Shown here: piece by piece, positions 48,961 through 61,300 of the stretch
How the letters are laid out: every line of letters begins with the position of its first letter
Position numbering within the stretch: the first letter of the stretch is position 1
NCBI GenBank assembly: GCA_013397455.1
Contig: VYZB01000026.1
Location: 3,274,160 to 3,338,159 of the forward strand
Direction: 5' to 3'
Length of the DNA stretch: 64,000 bases
DNA from: Crotophaga sulcirostris
Lineage: Eukaryota > Chordata > Aves > Cuculiformes > Crotophagidae
The notes under the pieces: generated by a model
Database searches by the model: none
Told to the model about the DNA's origin: nothing
Seen by the model: the letters and a program-made list of their open reading frames with translations, nothing else
Position numbers and translations under genes: made by a program

Positions 48961-49139
48961 GGCTCAGCAAAGCTACCCTGGGAGAAAAGTTCATGAGGGA
49001 GCAAGAGGGGAGGAAGGACAGAGCAGCTGATAATAGCAGGGGGGATGTGAGATGCCACAGGGTGTAGGTGCCACCTCCCATAGGAAAGCTCTCCTGGAGG
49101 TGGTGCAGGATCACAGCCCACTCACCCTCTTGCCTTCCG
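48961..49139. other. anonymous spacer
   Basis: Nothing seen. Confidence 0.4.
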
Positions 49140-49680
49140 ACGCCATGCAGTGTTATGGGTTCAGATGAGATTTAACTATACCCTAAACCCAATTAGGGGG
49201 GAAAGGAAAAGCAGCCCTTGGGGCATCTCCTCTTGAGTCCCCATGCTGACTTCAGCCACACACGAGGCTCTGGCTCCACTTCACTACCCCCTGCATCTCC
49301 CCTCTGCCTGTGAAGCATCTGAGATTAAAGGAAACTTTATTAACAGGCATTACAGAGAGTACAGCATGTGGCAGGAGAGGCTAATCCTGCACAGACGGAG
49401 GGAGGAGGAAGCTGTGATGCACAAATCTCAGCACCCATAGCTTTTCTAATACTGTTGGATAACAGATGTAGCCAAGCATGTAACACTTGAGGTTAAAATT
49501 TCATGCCGTGCTCAAATAAACCACTCTTTTCCCAAAAATAAAGCTTTTATATTTGCAAAACCCTCCCATTAGTCTTGGCACTTAAGCTGCAATACTTAAA
49601 GTAGGGAAGGAGTAGTGCTTATCTTCCATAACTCGCTGTGCTCCACATCTCCCGTGCTTTATCAGCACATAAGACCTTGA
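49140..49680. other. candidate conserved non-coding element cluster
   Basis: CCCAATTAGGGG, GAGATTAAAGGAAACTTTATTAACAGGC, then a long AT-rich stretch from 49,440 to 49,670 (AATAAAGCTTTTATATTTGC, CCCATTAGTC, CTTATCTTCC, CTTTATCAGC). Two GATA-type cores (TTATC) occur near the end. No open frame of length. Confidence 0.37.
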
Positions 49681-49703
49681 CATCGGATAAGAAACTGGGC
49701 CAC

Positions 49704-49765
49704 AGACTCTCAGTGTGACCCTGGACAAGCCTTTTGGGTCTAGTTCTTGGCATCACCTTGGCATC
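49704..49765 (-). repeat. MIR-like SINE remnant
   Basis: CTCTCAGTGTGACCCTGGACAAGCC...GTTCTTGGCATCACC compares with the reverse-strand MIR words CTGTGTGACCTTGGGCAAGTTAC and CAGTTTCCTCATC. It is short; moderate to low confidence. Confidence 0.4.
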
Positions 49766-50519
49766 AGCTTGATTCGGGGTGAGTCGGTTGCTTTAATACC
49801 TCAAGGATAGGTCTTTATTCTTCGTAAGTCTCACCATTCTCCAGATATTTCACCTTTTTCCAGATATCTGGAAGTTTGTGCTTTGCTTGTAGTGGTAACA
49901 AGCCAAGAAAGTTCCTGCAGAGGTTAAATGTTGGCACCCAAACAAAATTTTAGGAAAAGGTAGCAGCTCCTCAGTGGTTTTAGGGTAGAATTGAGGGCAT
50001 TTTTCCCTGCTAGGATGGGCTGAGAAAAGGAGATGTTTCAGACATTGCTTGGTCAGAGTTGGAGGTGTGCTGGTTTTTCTAAGACAAACAACAGAAATCT
50101 CCCCGTTTGGATCTTTTTTGGGGGGCTGCTGTGTGTTGCCTAGAAGGGAAAGAGGAGCCACATTCAGAACTGGCAACTGAATAGCTCTGTGTGCTGTGTA
50201 CCTCTACAAATGCACAGAGATCGGGAACTGATCCAGCAAAATCTGAAGTTTCAGGCAGTCCCGCAGTGAAAAACCCTTTAGGCATGTGCTTATGTCCCCT
50301 GGGTTTTCTGAAGTGTAAATACACCTGAAGTCAGATTAGGAAGGGCCAGGAAGGGTCCTTCATGCTCTCTGGAAATGCAGAAATGGCTCAATAGAAATGC
50401 CCCTGCCTTGGCACAGGGACACAGGTCTTTCCCAGACACACAGGTTTATGCACTTGTGCATCCCTAGCCCAAGCACAAACATGGGATGCTCTGGTGGGGG
50501 ATGCTCAAGGGTGCTCCAG
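49766..50519. other. anonymous non-coding stretch
   Basis: No exon or repeat recognised. Confidence 0.5.
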
Positions 50520-51090
50520 AGGCATCATCCCCTTTTAAGCAGTCTCAGCTGATGGCTAGCTCATTTATTTTTGTTTATCTTAATTGAGCTGCACATGATT
50601 GAAGTTGGCTTTAGTTAAAAATATCCCATGTCTCTGATCAGCTCCTTGGCTTCCACCAAGGTCTCACTCCCCATGGGGCTCCAGAGTCCCCTGTTTCTAT
50701 TGTCATGTCCCATAGTGAGCTCAGTAGCTCCATTGCAGGTGGCCCCAGGGATCTACTACCACACAAAAGCATGGCCAAAGCCCATAATGTCTGGCTCTTC
50801 CCCTAAAACCTTGGCACCAGAGGCTGAGGATTTTGCTTGTCCCACGTGCAGCATTTCAACCCTTTGCTGCACAGCTTTACAGGAAAGAGCGTACATTTTC
50901 CTTCCTTTACAGTAAACAGAGCCTTAATCCAGGCCTTTAAGTATGCCTAGATTTCAAAATAATCACAAACAGCCTCCTAACTTGTACAAAGTTTGATTTA
51001 AGCCTTAATTAATGGTTTATCTGGAGAGCAGGAAGTCAGCTGGCACTGCCAATTAGGAGCCATCTGTTTTCTCATAATCTTTTGCAGGCT
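50520..51090. other. two candidate conserved non-coding elements
   Basis: Patch 1 (50,535-50,630): CTCATTTATTTTTGTTTATCTTAATTGAGC (forkhead-like TTGTTTA next to a TTAATTGA homeodomain site) and GGCTTTAGTTAAAAATATCCC. Patch 2 (50,925-51,090): TTTCAAAATAATCACAAACAGCC, AAGCCTTAATTAATGGTTTATC, CTGCCAATTAGGAGCC, CATAATCTTTTGC. The DNA between is ordinary. Confidence 0.4.
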
Positions 51091-52079
51091 TCAGACCAGC
51101 AAACAAGAACCACCACAGCTGGACCATCACTTCTGCCAGCTGCAAAGAACCCACCAGCTATCTGCAGGGGGCTGCCTCCAGGAACCACGTCCTGGGTTCC
51201 TTCCAGCCCTGGGGACAGTGGCAAACCATGACAAAGTGTGGGTGGGTTGCTCTGGAGAAAGGTCAAGGACCAGCATGGGTTGGTGCTGGAGGGGAAGGAG
51301 ATGATTCCTCAACAGAGACGATGGAGATGGTTGCTTTGAGCAGAACCCTACACCCTAATGGTACCTGGGGAAAGACACTTTGAGGACAGATGGAGAGGAC
51401 AACCCTGGACAAAGAGGGATGACAGATTGGAGTTGCAGAAATATTTCTTGCAGGTGTTTCACTCATTCCTCCTTACAGTAGCCCAAGGAGAAGATGCCAA
51501 GTAACATCTTTCAGCCTGGAGAGGTGATCATGGCAGGGAGAGGAGCAGGGCTGCCAAAGACTAAATAATTCCCCCTGAACAAGACACCAAGGACAATCAT
51601 GTGTCTGCAAAGACCAGCACAGGGAGGTGGCCTTCCCTGCTCCTGTTCCCTGCGTGCACCAGCCTCTAGGTGAGGATGGATACTGGCATCCAGAGCTGGC
51701 TCTGTTCCAAGCCACCTGGTCCCACAAGTTTGGTGCATCACCAGAGTCGAGCAATTCTAGCAGCTCTGAAGTTAATAATAACTCTGGACATGTTCACATC
51801 AGGCTTGCTCATCCCTAAAGTCTTCTCCATGTAGCAGGGCTTTTTAAAGCCTCTATTCTAAGCCCAGCATAAAAGCTGTTTGGGGGCTGCTAGGAGGTAT
51901 CTGCCTGCCCTCGTGTAGGGACCCTGCAGAGATGACATCTCCCTCAGCATCCACATCATCAGCAGAAAGGTTCCCCTGGGGAGGTGACTCAGAAAATGTC
52001 TTTGAGAAGTTAAAAGTTGGGAGTTCTCCTTGCTCCCCCTCCCACGTAGCAGTTTCAGAGCAGAAACGTTTCATTGCAA
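51091..52079. other. anonymous non-coding stretch
   Basis: No feature recognised. Confidence 0.5.
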
Positions 52080-52215
52080 CCTTGATGAAGCTTGTTGGGG
52101 TTTTATATGCCAACCATTAAACAACAATACAACAGCAATAACAGAAGGGCCATTTACCAGATGTTATCGCCTCCCTTGTCTACATATTCTGCAAAACACT
52201 CTGGCTGCAACATTT
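52080..52215. other. candidate regulatory patch, SOX-like words
   Basis: CCATTAAACAACAATACAACAGCAATAACAG (52,115-52,145) has several closely spaced ACAA/CAAT words, of which AACAAT is a SOX core. CAGATGTTATCGCC follows. Weak evidence; it could be simple (CAA)-rich drift. Confidence 0.25.
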
Positions 52216-53364
52216 TGCTCAGGTACCACCTCTGTTGCCTTGCCCATAGTGCCAAAGGTGTCTCCTGTGGCAGAGGAAAGTCCACCCTGCTTGGGTGAAA
52301 GGCACGAGGAGAAACAGAGCAAGAAGAGCCAGGGCTCTGCCCCAGCCCAGTCTCAGGAAGCTCTGGAGGGCAGTTACCTTGTGGGTTGTTCGTGACTTTG
52401 ATTCATGGTGCTGGAGATGCTCCTGCAGGAAATATCAGGTTGCAAGCTCTGCTGAGTCACACGCTGCTTTCATCAGCAATCCCTTCCTGCAAGCACCTTC
52501 CCCACCTAGCTGGGATCCCTCTGTCCAACAACACCTCCTGCCCCACCGGTTTTTGCTATGTGTGGACAAGAGTGACCCTTATCAAGGGCTCAGAACAGTC
52601 AGGGCTCTCCAGCATGCCAGTCACCACCACACTCTCTTCAAGACTTCATAAATGGGACCTCTTGGTGCAATTTGGGTTGAAGGAAAAGATGTTGGCCAGG
52701 GGCAATGCAGGAAGGTCAGGGAAAGACTTGGAGGGGGCTTGGAGATCTCACCATGGACAGGGAGAGGCAGGAAAGTTCTCCAAGCATGGATAATACACAG
52801 CCCCAGCCCTGCCACTTACATCTTGCACATTGAAGGCAAAAAGGTCCAAGCTCACCACACCACTGGCTGCTCTAAGCACAACTCTTAAGCACAATCTGCC
52901 CATGTAGGGTGGCAAAGCAGCTCGTCCATCTCACACCCACCAGAGCTCTGCTGCAACCACTTGGTGACTGACCCAGGCCTCCAGCCACCCTTTTGGGGCA
53001 ACATTTATCCCCATGAAAGAGTTGATACTGCTGGGCTGAGTCCTGCCCACAATCATGCAAGCCAAACACCTTCTCTTTCCACTTGCACACTGCACCTTTC
53101 TCCCAGGTTCCCCCTTGGGGAAAACTCTCCAATACCATCCACAAAACCACACTGTTGCCCTTCTGAACCCCCCCTCTTCCTCGTAACCCCACCAAGGACA
53201 GAGTGTTCAAGGCCACAGCATCACCTCCAGGTCCCTCCCCTACACCACCTGGGGTGGCATCACGGACTGCTCTGCTGGAATACATTTTGTATCACCTTCA
53301 TTTGAACAGCTTATCCCCTGGGTGAAACTCAGGAACAGGTCTGTCCTTGTTGGGCTTTACTTTG
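52216..53364. other. anonymous non-coding stretch
   Basis: No exon, RNA gene or repeat recognised. Confidence 0.5.
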
Positions 53365-53690
53365 TGAGTGTCCTATAATGCATTTTAAGCCAGCAGATCA
53401 TTGTGGTTCATCAGAGAAAATGGGATTCTTTTTTCTCGCTGGGTTTTCGCTGGGGTTTCAGTCAGCAGTGCAAGCCAAAGCCCTTGATGTTTTACAGCTC
53501 TCACTAATGCACCGGTGCTTCCCAAAGCAAACTATTTATGACTGTGCCACAGAAGGGAAGGTGGAAGGTCCCCACGGCGAGTTATTTATAATCCTGCTGA
53601 TCACTGGCCTCCCTGAGCATCCCTTCTGCAGGGAGGAGGCAGGAGTTTTGAAACATTGCAATTAGCTCTGTTGTCACTCCTTGCTCAGAA
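53365..53690. other. candidate conserved non-coding element
   Basis: About 325 bp of distinctive sequence: CTATAATGCATTTTAAGCC, GATCATTGTGGTTC (SOX plus RUNX-type TGTGGTT), TTCTCGCTGGGTTTTCGCTGGGG (a near-duplicated TTCGCTGGG word), CTCACTAATGCACCGGTGC, ACTATTTATGACTG, GAGTTATTTATAATCCTGC, and AACATTGCAATTAGCTC. No convincing coding frame. Confidence 0.38.
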
Positions 53691-54934
53691 ATCACCATTG
53701 AACCTCCCTTAGGAAGTATTTGCTGTAAACCTTGCCCAGGCTCAGCTGCAGGTGAGCTACTGGGTGCTACACACTCACAAACCCAAGGTAGCCCCACATA
53801 CAATACCATGAAAGTCCTGTTACAAGGAACAAAGTCTGAGCTATCATTTAGGGCCTCTGGGGACTACAGGACAGTAAGGTCTCATGCTCTTCTAATGTAA
53901 GAAGACTTATACTAAGTTCTCCTTGTCTCCAAGGAAGCCATGTTTGCCCAGTCCCCATATAGAGCAGGACTGTCACTGGTGGACATGGCCACCTTCTGCA
54001 TGGCCATGGCAGATGAGTACACTTCACACTGCCTTTTTTTCCCCTTTAGACTCAGGAGACCATTTACACTACCTGAATAAAGAAAAACCAGGTCCTACCA
54101 CAGTGTTTGAGCAGCTGGAAGACATAAATACACTGAAGAGGCAGGGTGCAGACACCTCTGCAGCTCATTGCACCAGAGTTTGTGAATGGCCATCAGCTTG
54201 TTGGGTGGGAAGAGCCCCTGGAGCCTTCTCCATGGACCTCTCCTAAGCACCGCTGGACCTGGTCTCCTCCTAGAGCAGATCCAGATAGGACCTGACATTC
54301 CCATCCATCCTGTGGGATGCAGCATGGGGCAGATAGGGAAACGTTTTTACAGGTCTATAGCAGTGCAAGGATGCCAAATTTGGGTGGTCATCACCGAGCA
54401 GCCCAAAGGAAGCTTAGCTGGGACTATGTGACACCTTCATCCTTGGCTTATGCTAAAACACACCTCCATGATGCAGCATAGGCAGAGAGGACAGAGGTGA
54501 AGCTGCAGTATCCTGCCATGACCCTCCGTTTTTATTCTCCACAGTTATTTTTTAATTTCCCATAGCAGGAAGGGAAAGGATTTGCAACAGTCTCCAGCCC
54601 ATCTGTACTCATAGCTCCAAGTGCTAATTTCGACGATCCCAGGAAGGGAGGTCCATCACCATCTTCATCATCACCATCACAGCCTCGGGGGGGCCAGGAT
54701 CAGCCTCCTCCCTGCCATCCCACATCCTGCAAGGATGGAGAGGGAAGCCCCCAGCAGCAGGTTTCTCCAAAGGGGTGTCCCCACAGAAGTGTCCCCAGGT
54801 GACAGCCCTGTCCCCAAGGATGCCTCCGTTCTGCCTTCACCATGCCCAAGAGAGGAGCTTTGAGTTCAGCTTTGCTGTCAGACATCAAAATCAGGACTTC
54901 ACAGCTCCATGATCAGGGTGCCCTGAAGCCACAG
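53691..54934. other. anonymous non-coding stretch
   Basis: No gene. A short CATC/ACC simple repeat at about 54,657-54,680. Confidence 0.5.
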
Positions 54935-55410
54935 AGCTGAGCTTTAATTAAACATTTTCAAGGTGTCGTACGCTATCGCAAGTAAGTGTGTAATTTGTCA
55001 CGTCTCCGTTATTAATTGTCAGCTCCAATATGAGTAATCGCGCGCCCCTCAGTCCCAAGCTTGGGAAAATTTATAGCTTTTTATTTGCTTGGTGTAGTAG
55101 CAAGAGCTCAGCTGGCTGGTGAAGAAAAATACCCAGGGAAAGCATACGCCAGAGTCGCAGAGGGAGCACGCGGCAGCCTGTCAGCTCCTTGCTCTCTAAT
55201 TGCATCGCTCCCTTGGCTTCTACTTGACTTGATAATTTGGGATGCTCCAAGCAGCTTGGCATCAGCCATCGCCTGGGTACAAAGCTCAGCCCCGAGCAGC
55301 ACGGGGCAGCAGGAGGGCGGCCCCCTCGTGAGCGCCGCTGCCGTCCCGCTCGCCCTCTCCAGCACATCACATCATTAGCGTGGCTTCCAACCCACTCGTT
55401 AGGCTCTGGA
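54935..55410. other. CpG-rich candidate conserved element
   Basis: Roughly 26 CpG in 475 bp, against a CpG-poor background. The first half is AT-rich with clustered sites (GCTTTAATTAAAC, CGTACGCTATCGC, CCGTTATTAATTGTC, GAGTAATCGCGCGCCCC) and a 14-bp perfect palindrome TCCCAAGCTTGGGA at 55,053-55,066. The second half is GC-rich (55,300-55,360) and ends with CATCATTAGCGTGGC. It could be an orphan CpG island, a remote enhancer or an alternative promoter. No exon was found next to it. Confidence 0.42.
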
Positions 55411-57429
55411 AACGGATGTGACACCCTGAAAAGAAAGAAACAATAGTTCTCTGAAGCAATATAGAAAGATAAACAGGCCCGAAGGGCTCCAGCGGGGGTT
55501 CTGCAACAAGGAGAGAGACCATACAACTGAGGGAAAAAAAACTTCAGAGCCCTTTGCCCAATTACCCACCCTGCAGTAGCCAGAAAGTGTCAGGCAGATG
55601 ATTGAACAGCATCACTATTGTCAGCTGGCTCAGCCGCACCACGAGAGGGGGAATCAGTGATGAATGGAGATGGCTCTCCTCTGCAGCCCAGCAATCCTAT
55701 TTATTATCATTTTTAATGTATGTTAATGTTAATGTTGTCTTATTAAACATGTGCACTGTATCTTATTAATACAGACTGCCCCTGGTCTTGGTGATGGGTG
55801 GGAGAGACTGAGTAGATAAAATGCATATGAGTTTATACAGGGATTTTTTTTTCTCCTCTTTTGGCCACTCAAATACCCAAATGGGATCAGTTTGTCAGGA
55901 TTAAGAAATACTTCTCAGCACAGAGGTGGGTTAAGACTAACTGGACCCTGACCACACTTCCAACAACCTCCCACTCTGCTCCTGCTCCCCTCCAGTTTTG
56001 AACACAGCATCCCAGATGGGGCTGCTCCAGCCTGTGTCCAGGTCCTACTACAGACCCATCTCACAGGGGATGGATTGAGACGGGCAGCCCAATCCTCCAG
56101 CCAAGGTCCTACCTTAGTGTTTCCATCTCCAGCAAACACTGCATCCTCTCACCAGCTGGGGGGGTGCACAGCATGGAGAGATGCAAAGCCTACCCGAAAC
56201 ACAGGCAGCAGAAGCACCAGCAAAGCAATTTACTCCATTGGACACATTCCTTTGTCCCCCAATCCTCTGGTTCCCTATCGCCCTTTAAAGCTGGTGGAGA
56301 ATTTATGAGATCCTTGAGTTGCATCACATCTGCAGGTCCAGGTCAGCAGCAGCCAGATCTTGAGCATCGTCCCTTTGCAAGGGGTAAAACTTGCAATCAT
56401 CCCATTCCCATGTTCCCGTGCCACCCCATGAGCCCAGACTTGCTGCAGAACTGCCCAGGGGCCATGGGACCCACTGGCTGGCCAGCCTGCTCGCTGCTAG
56501 AGCCACAGACAAGAGTGAAAACAGAGAAAAGAGCCAAATCGGACTCTGATGCACTGGTTTGCTGGTACCCAACCCTGCAGCCAGGCTGGCACAGCTCCAA
56601 AATCCCATCTCCATGGCTCAGCATGAGCTCCCATGAAAGCCAGATAGATGAAGAGCTCGTCTCTTTCTCCTCTCCCGAAGCAGAGTCACTTCGGGGATGT
56701 TTGCAGTCCGTTGATTTATTAAAGCCCAGCCTCAATAGAGCAAGGCTGCGGGAGGAGAAGAACTCAGAGCTGGCATCCCTGTTTTCCAAGCCCCAACCAA
56801 GGTGTCCCTCAGCAGGAGGACTGTAGGCCCTGGGATGAATCATTCACAGATGGTAGCAAGAGGGTTTGCTTCTATATGGGATCGTGAGGACCCTTTGGAA
56901 GCAGCATGGGACCCCCTGATATGCCAACACTGACTAACTGTCTCTGATCAGCCCCAGCCTATGACCATTCTGTAACCTTGGCAGCACAAGAGTTCTCTCC
57001 CCAAACAGTCCCATGTCACATCCATAAATTCATTTATTCTCTTTTTCTCTATGCACCTCAGGTGGGTGTCTGTGCTGCCCCTTGCTACCATCTCCAGGAA
57101 TTATGCCATTTGATCCCATTGCAATGGGGACAATTCTCCCCTGCATGCTGGGGATGGGGTCACCCGGAGTCACAGGGCAGTGACTTTTGGGGACCATTTC
57201 CAGCTGGCACAGCTCCCCACTTCTGTGTCTGAGGGAGATAAAACTTCCCAAATTAGGGAGCTCCCAAGCTTTCCAGGGATGGAGAGTGCCAGGGAGAGGA
57301 CTCTGGCTCCTTGGGAGGGTCAGCCCACGCAGGCAGAGGAGCACCGCAGACAAAAAACACTGATGCAAGCAAATCCAGCGCACCATTGTGAGGAAGACTG
57401 TGCCCTCTGCACTATTTTTGGTTTGTTTT
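55411..57429. other. anonymous stretch with one AT-rich patch
   Basis: 55,690-55,785 is AT-rich (TTTATTATCATTTTTAATG, TATGTTAATGTTAATGTTG, TCTTATTAATAC) and may be conserved. The rest, including a 220-codon domain-less frame at 56,164-56,826, shows no gene. Confidence 0.4.
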
Positions 57430-57740
57430 TCTAACTACGGAGCCACTGATCTATGATATTGTCACTGTTGTGACTCTGCAGTTGGAATTGCATCGAGCCA
57501 GACTTGGAAAGCGGGTTGCGCACGGGTCCCAGGGGACTGGTAATGGGAGAGAGCCCTTCACCTCCTGTTTACACTTTAATGCCCATCCAGGTTATTCATT
57601 ATTTATTGCTAATGTATTTATAGAGCATTACTAGCACACGCAGTGTTTTGCAGACATTTGGGGAAAAGGTCTCCTCTCCTTTGGATATCGTGATATAAAT
57701 AGAGCGGTTAAACACAACACAGGTTCTGCTCACCCATTGC
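57430..57740. other. candidate conserved non-coding element
   Basis: Contains CCTGTTTACACTTTAATGCCC (forkhead GTTTAC), GGTTATTCATTATTTATTGCTAATG, GAGCATTACTAGCAC and GGATATCGTGATATAAATAGAGCGG. Several CpG (GCGGGTTGCGCACGGG). No coding frame. Confidence 0.38.
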
Positions 57741-58179
57741 CTTTTTATACAAGCCCTGATGAGCCAGAAGAGCGATCTCTTCCCTCCTGGGCCTCGTGGT
57801 GTTTCCATGGGTGATTTTCTTTCACGCTGGGCGGGTGTAGCACTTGCTCTGTGCATCTGTTGAGTTGTGAATACACAGCAAAGCCAAGCCTGGTTGTGGG
57901 CGTCCAAAGCATCTGCTCCCTGATGCCCATTAATCTGCACCCTTGTCCTCAACCCGGGGGCTACAACACAGCAAAGTGAGCTGGCTATAACAATCCAGCA
58001 CCTCAAGGGTTTATTTTTGGGAGGTGAAAAACCACCTCGATGACTCCAGATTCCATGCCCAGGGCAGGGCAAATTCACTGCCTTCATGCGACCCCTGCCT
58101 CTCCCTCCCATTGCTCATCATGAACCATCTCTGCAACTCAACTGATACCACAATGACCATGACCAGCCCCAGGGAATTG
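57741..58179. other. anonymous non-coding stretch
   Basis: No feature recognised. Confidence 0.45.
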
Positions 58180-58340
58180 CCCACCCACAGCTGCATTTGC
58201 AAGTGCTTAATGTTTAAATGCAAAATCTTTGATACCATCTTAAAATATGCACCAATTATCTCAGCGGGTCCAATTCCACCCAGCTGTCTGTATGCTGATG
58301 AATCAATTAGCAGAAGCGTGTCGGGCTGAGACCCTGCAGG
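58180..58340. other. candidate conserved non-coding element
   Basis: GCATTTGCAAGTGCTTAATG, GTTTAAATGCAAAATC (octamer-like ATGCAAAA), CACCAATTATCTCAGC and GATGAATCAATTAGC lie in about 130 bp, ending in a CpG-bearing AGCGTGTCGGGC. No coding frame. Confidence 0.37.
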
Positions 58341-61300
58341 ATGGATGGTGGCTACACTGCAAAAATGACCCTCACCATCCTCTAGGCAAGTGGCATATGG
58401 GATCTGGGTGCTACTGGCTGGGATGTACAGACACAGGAGATGTGGAGCAGGAATAGAGGGTAGCACGAATCACCTGGTGGGTGGTGGGTCTCTGCCAGTG
58501 ACCAATGACCCCAAGAACAAACTCGTAGCTGCAACAATAACCACATCGGCCACAGCCTGCAGGGACATGCCGTCCTCACCTTGGTTTGTCTCCTTGTCCC
58601 AAACTGTCTTTTATTTCCCAGTTCTTATCTTCTCATGCTGACCAAATGTGACGGGGGGAAGGTGGTTTCTGCAAGTCATGGGGAAACAGCTTGGCTATGG
58701 GACCAGGGTGTCCCAGCCTGACCTCCAGCCCCAGCGCCCATCGTGTCTTTTCTTTGCATCATCCCTGGAACAAGACAAATTCTGGGATTTATTCGCTCAT
58801 TCTCCTGCATACTGGGAAATCTCCCACACTGGCCTCAAATTAGATTTTAACAAAATCTTTTTGTTGTCCCAAGAAGGGAGAAAAATCATCTGGGACAAAG
58901 CAAAACCTGAAACGGGACCTCTCAATTCAGTGCTAAACCCCTTGCAAACACAGGTGGGAGGATTTTTCTAAGTGAAAGAAGTGTTGCTTCCAATGGCTTC
59001 ATGTGGAAAATGTTGAAAGAAAATATTTTTCCTTTTCCAGCATTTTCCAAGGATCCTCTCACAGAGAAATGAGCAATTTCAGTGTCTCAGGCATGAATTT
59101 TAAAGGGACGCTGTGCTTGGCTGCTGCCAGAGTTTGCTGAGCAAATGTTAATAGTTGTGGTCTAACACTGAAACTTGCGGATTATGGGATTTCTTAGTAG
59201 TGAAAGGGCTGCTCTTACATTCACTGGGGAGCATCAGTCTGCCTCAAAATACATGGCCAGGGCAGAAAAACACCATTTGAAGGGGATCATCAAGAGCAAA
59301 AAATAAAATAAAACATCAAAGCAGCCAGAAGAAGTGGAAATGCCCCATTGGAGAGGGCAGAGGAGGCAGCGAGCCACCGCGCAAGGCAAGCTCCACTCTG
59401 CTCCTTCCCACTATGTCGCGACACATCTCATGATGATATCGCAGCTGGCACATCAGCTCTTCCCCACTACTGATACCCAGGGCAGCATGAGGCTGTGCAA
59501 GAGCATTCCCCTGAAAAAGCAATATCAGCTTTGAAATTGCAGGCAAAACTTGAAAATGTGCCTGGGAGAAGCACAGAGGCCAGAAAATGTTGGGGTTTTT
59601 TTTAATCATCTATTATGCCTTCAGATCTTCTTTTCTAACCTCGCCTGTGTGATGAGGAAGACAAAGGGTCATGGTTTTAGTGCTGTTAATTGCTAGTTTA
59701 AGGCTGCTGAGCACCAACAGTGTTGCTGTGCTGTCTCTGGTCTCCTGCTCTGCTGCCCCCAGCACTGTCCTGGGGTGGAAATGCAGGTAGGGAAATGCTG
59801 GGACCGTGGGATGCCTCACACCCAAAGCTGCAGCTTTCACACTGCCTGCAAAGTGCATGGAAAATGCAAGCAAAATGGATGAGACCCTGGGGAGGAGGAG
59901 AGCCTTCAGCCTCATTTTGTAGAAGCAGGAACAAGGTGGGATGGAGGAGGAAGGAACAATGCCCTTACCATGAGAAGGAGCCAGCCACAGCATTTTATGC
60001 CTTTTTTCTTCAGCCTTTGCTAAAAAGCCATCTGCAATCAGCCAACACGAGCAGCACCAGCAGCAAAGAAACCAGGGTGGGATGCAGTGAGAGAGGAGCT
60101 GGGAAGCCCAAGGGCCTTCAGCTCTGAACCAGAGCCATGCCTGTGCATCCCTGGGCTGCAAAACCAAAAATAACACTGGCCATCGTCAAAGGAGGAGAAC
60201 CAATATCACAGAGCAGGTGGCTTTACACCAGTTACTGAAGACACAGAGCAAGTAACCAATTCTCTTTGGAAGCCTCCAGAAGATAACGAAGTGGTGAGCA
60301 ACAGTTTGTATTGATTTGTAGGAGCAAATCACATCATCCCAACCTGATCGCATCCCGTGATATGGCAATGGACTCCACATCTCCTTCCCTTTAATGGCAA
60401 AAAGTTTTCAACACTGCTTCAAATGCAGAATTATAGTCTAGGAGAAATAGTGTAGGACAACCCCAAACCAATTCAAGTCCAAAGGTGGGTCAAAGGGGAG
60501 CAGGTGTTTGAGGGGCTCCAGGATCCAGTGTGACCATTAACAACTCGGAATGAAGAGCATCAACCTGGTAGTTAATGCCAAGATGTCAGGACTGAGATTG
60601 AAGACTGGTAAAAGGGGTGGGAAACTGATACAGGGCCATCCAGCAAGGACACGAGGATGTTGCTAGAGAGGAGATGAACACACAAAACCAACGGGATGGA
60701 TGGCAAGAGGAGAACATCAATCCTTTTGGGGATGGAGGAAGACAGGGCTGTCCTTCTGCTCTTTGGGGTGCCTAGAGGCGCAGTGTAGGGCTCTGCACTC
60801 CAAGGAAGTTATGACTCAATTGAGACAGGACAGAAAACAGTGGCTGCAAAGAAAAATATGGGGAAAATTCCCTTCATCTGAAAGGACAGAGCTTTTTAGT
60901 GGCTGGACCAGGTTGAAATGAGGAGCAGAGATGCCACAAGGTGAAAAGGAGGAGAAGAAGGACAGGTAGGTGCAGAGAAGGAGCAGTCACAGACTCCAGC
61001 ACAGTCTCAGGCCCAGCTCCCCTCTGGTTCACAGCTTTGCTGAGATGACAGTGGCATTCAGCTCCCATCACATGACTTCAAAATGCCCTGCAGTCCCCAC
61101 ACCAGCTGTCCCTGGGCAAGCCCAGGATATTTACAGCAGGCAAGGAGGGCATCATCGTCCCACCAGGCAAGAGTCCCCATGTCCCCAGAACCACCTCATC
61201 ACAGTACAGCATCAGAGCACACGGCCCCTCCAAACCTTGGAGCGTCTCCACCCTCCAAAAATCAAAGGGTTTGGCTCCCTTTCAGCTGCAGACAGCCTTC

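Noticed and set aside
54970..54990. GTAAGT-type splice donor word at the CpG-rich block
   Set aside because: The base before it is A and no coding exon or acceptor partner is visible, so it is not evidence of an exon.
55980..56060. Possible CR1-like words (GATGGGGCTGCTCCAGCCTG)
   Set aside because: Only one short phrase is suggestive and the neighbouring CR1 order is absent.
56164..56826. 220-codon plus-strand open frame
   Set aside because: No family resemblance, and competing frames exist on the minus strand over the same bases. Treated as chance.
59613..60176. 187-codon minus-strand frame with hydrophobic Cys/Trp-rich start
   Set aside because: The hydrophobic run could pass for a signal or membrane segment, but it is the kind of composition produced by reverse-strand reading of CAGC-rich DNA, and no domain follows.
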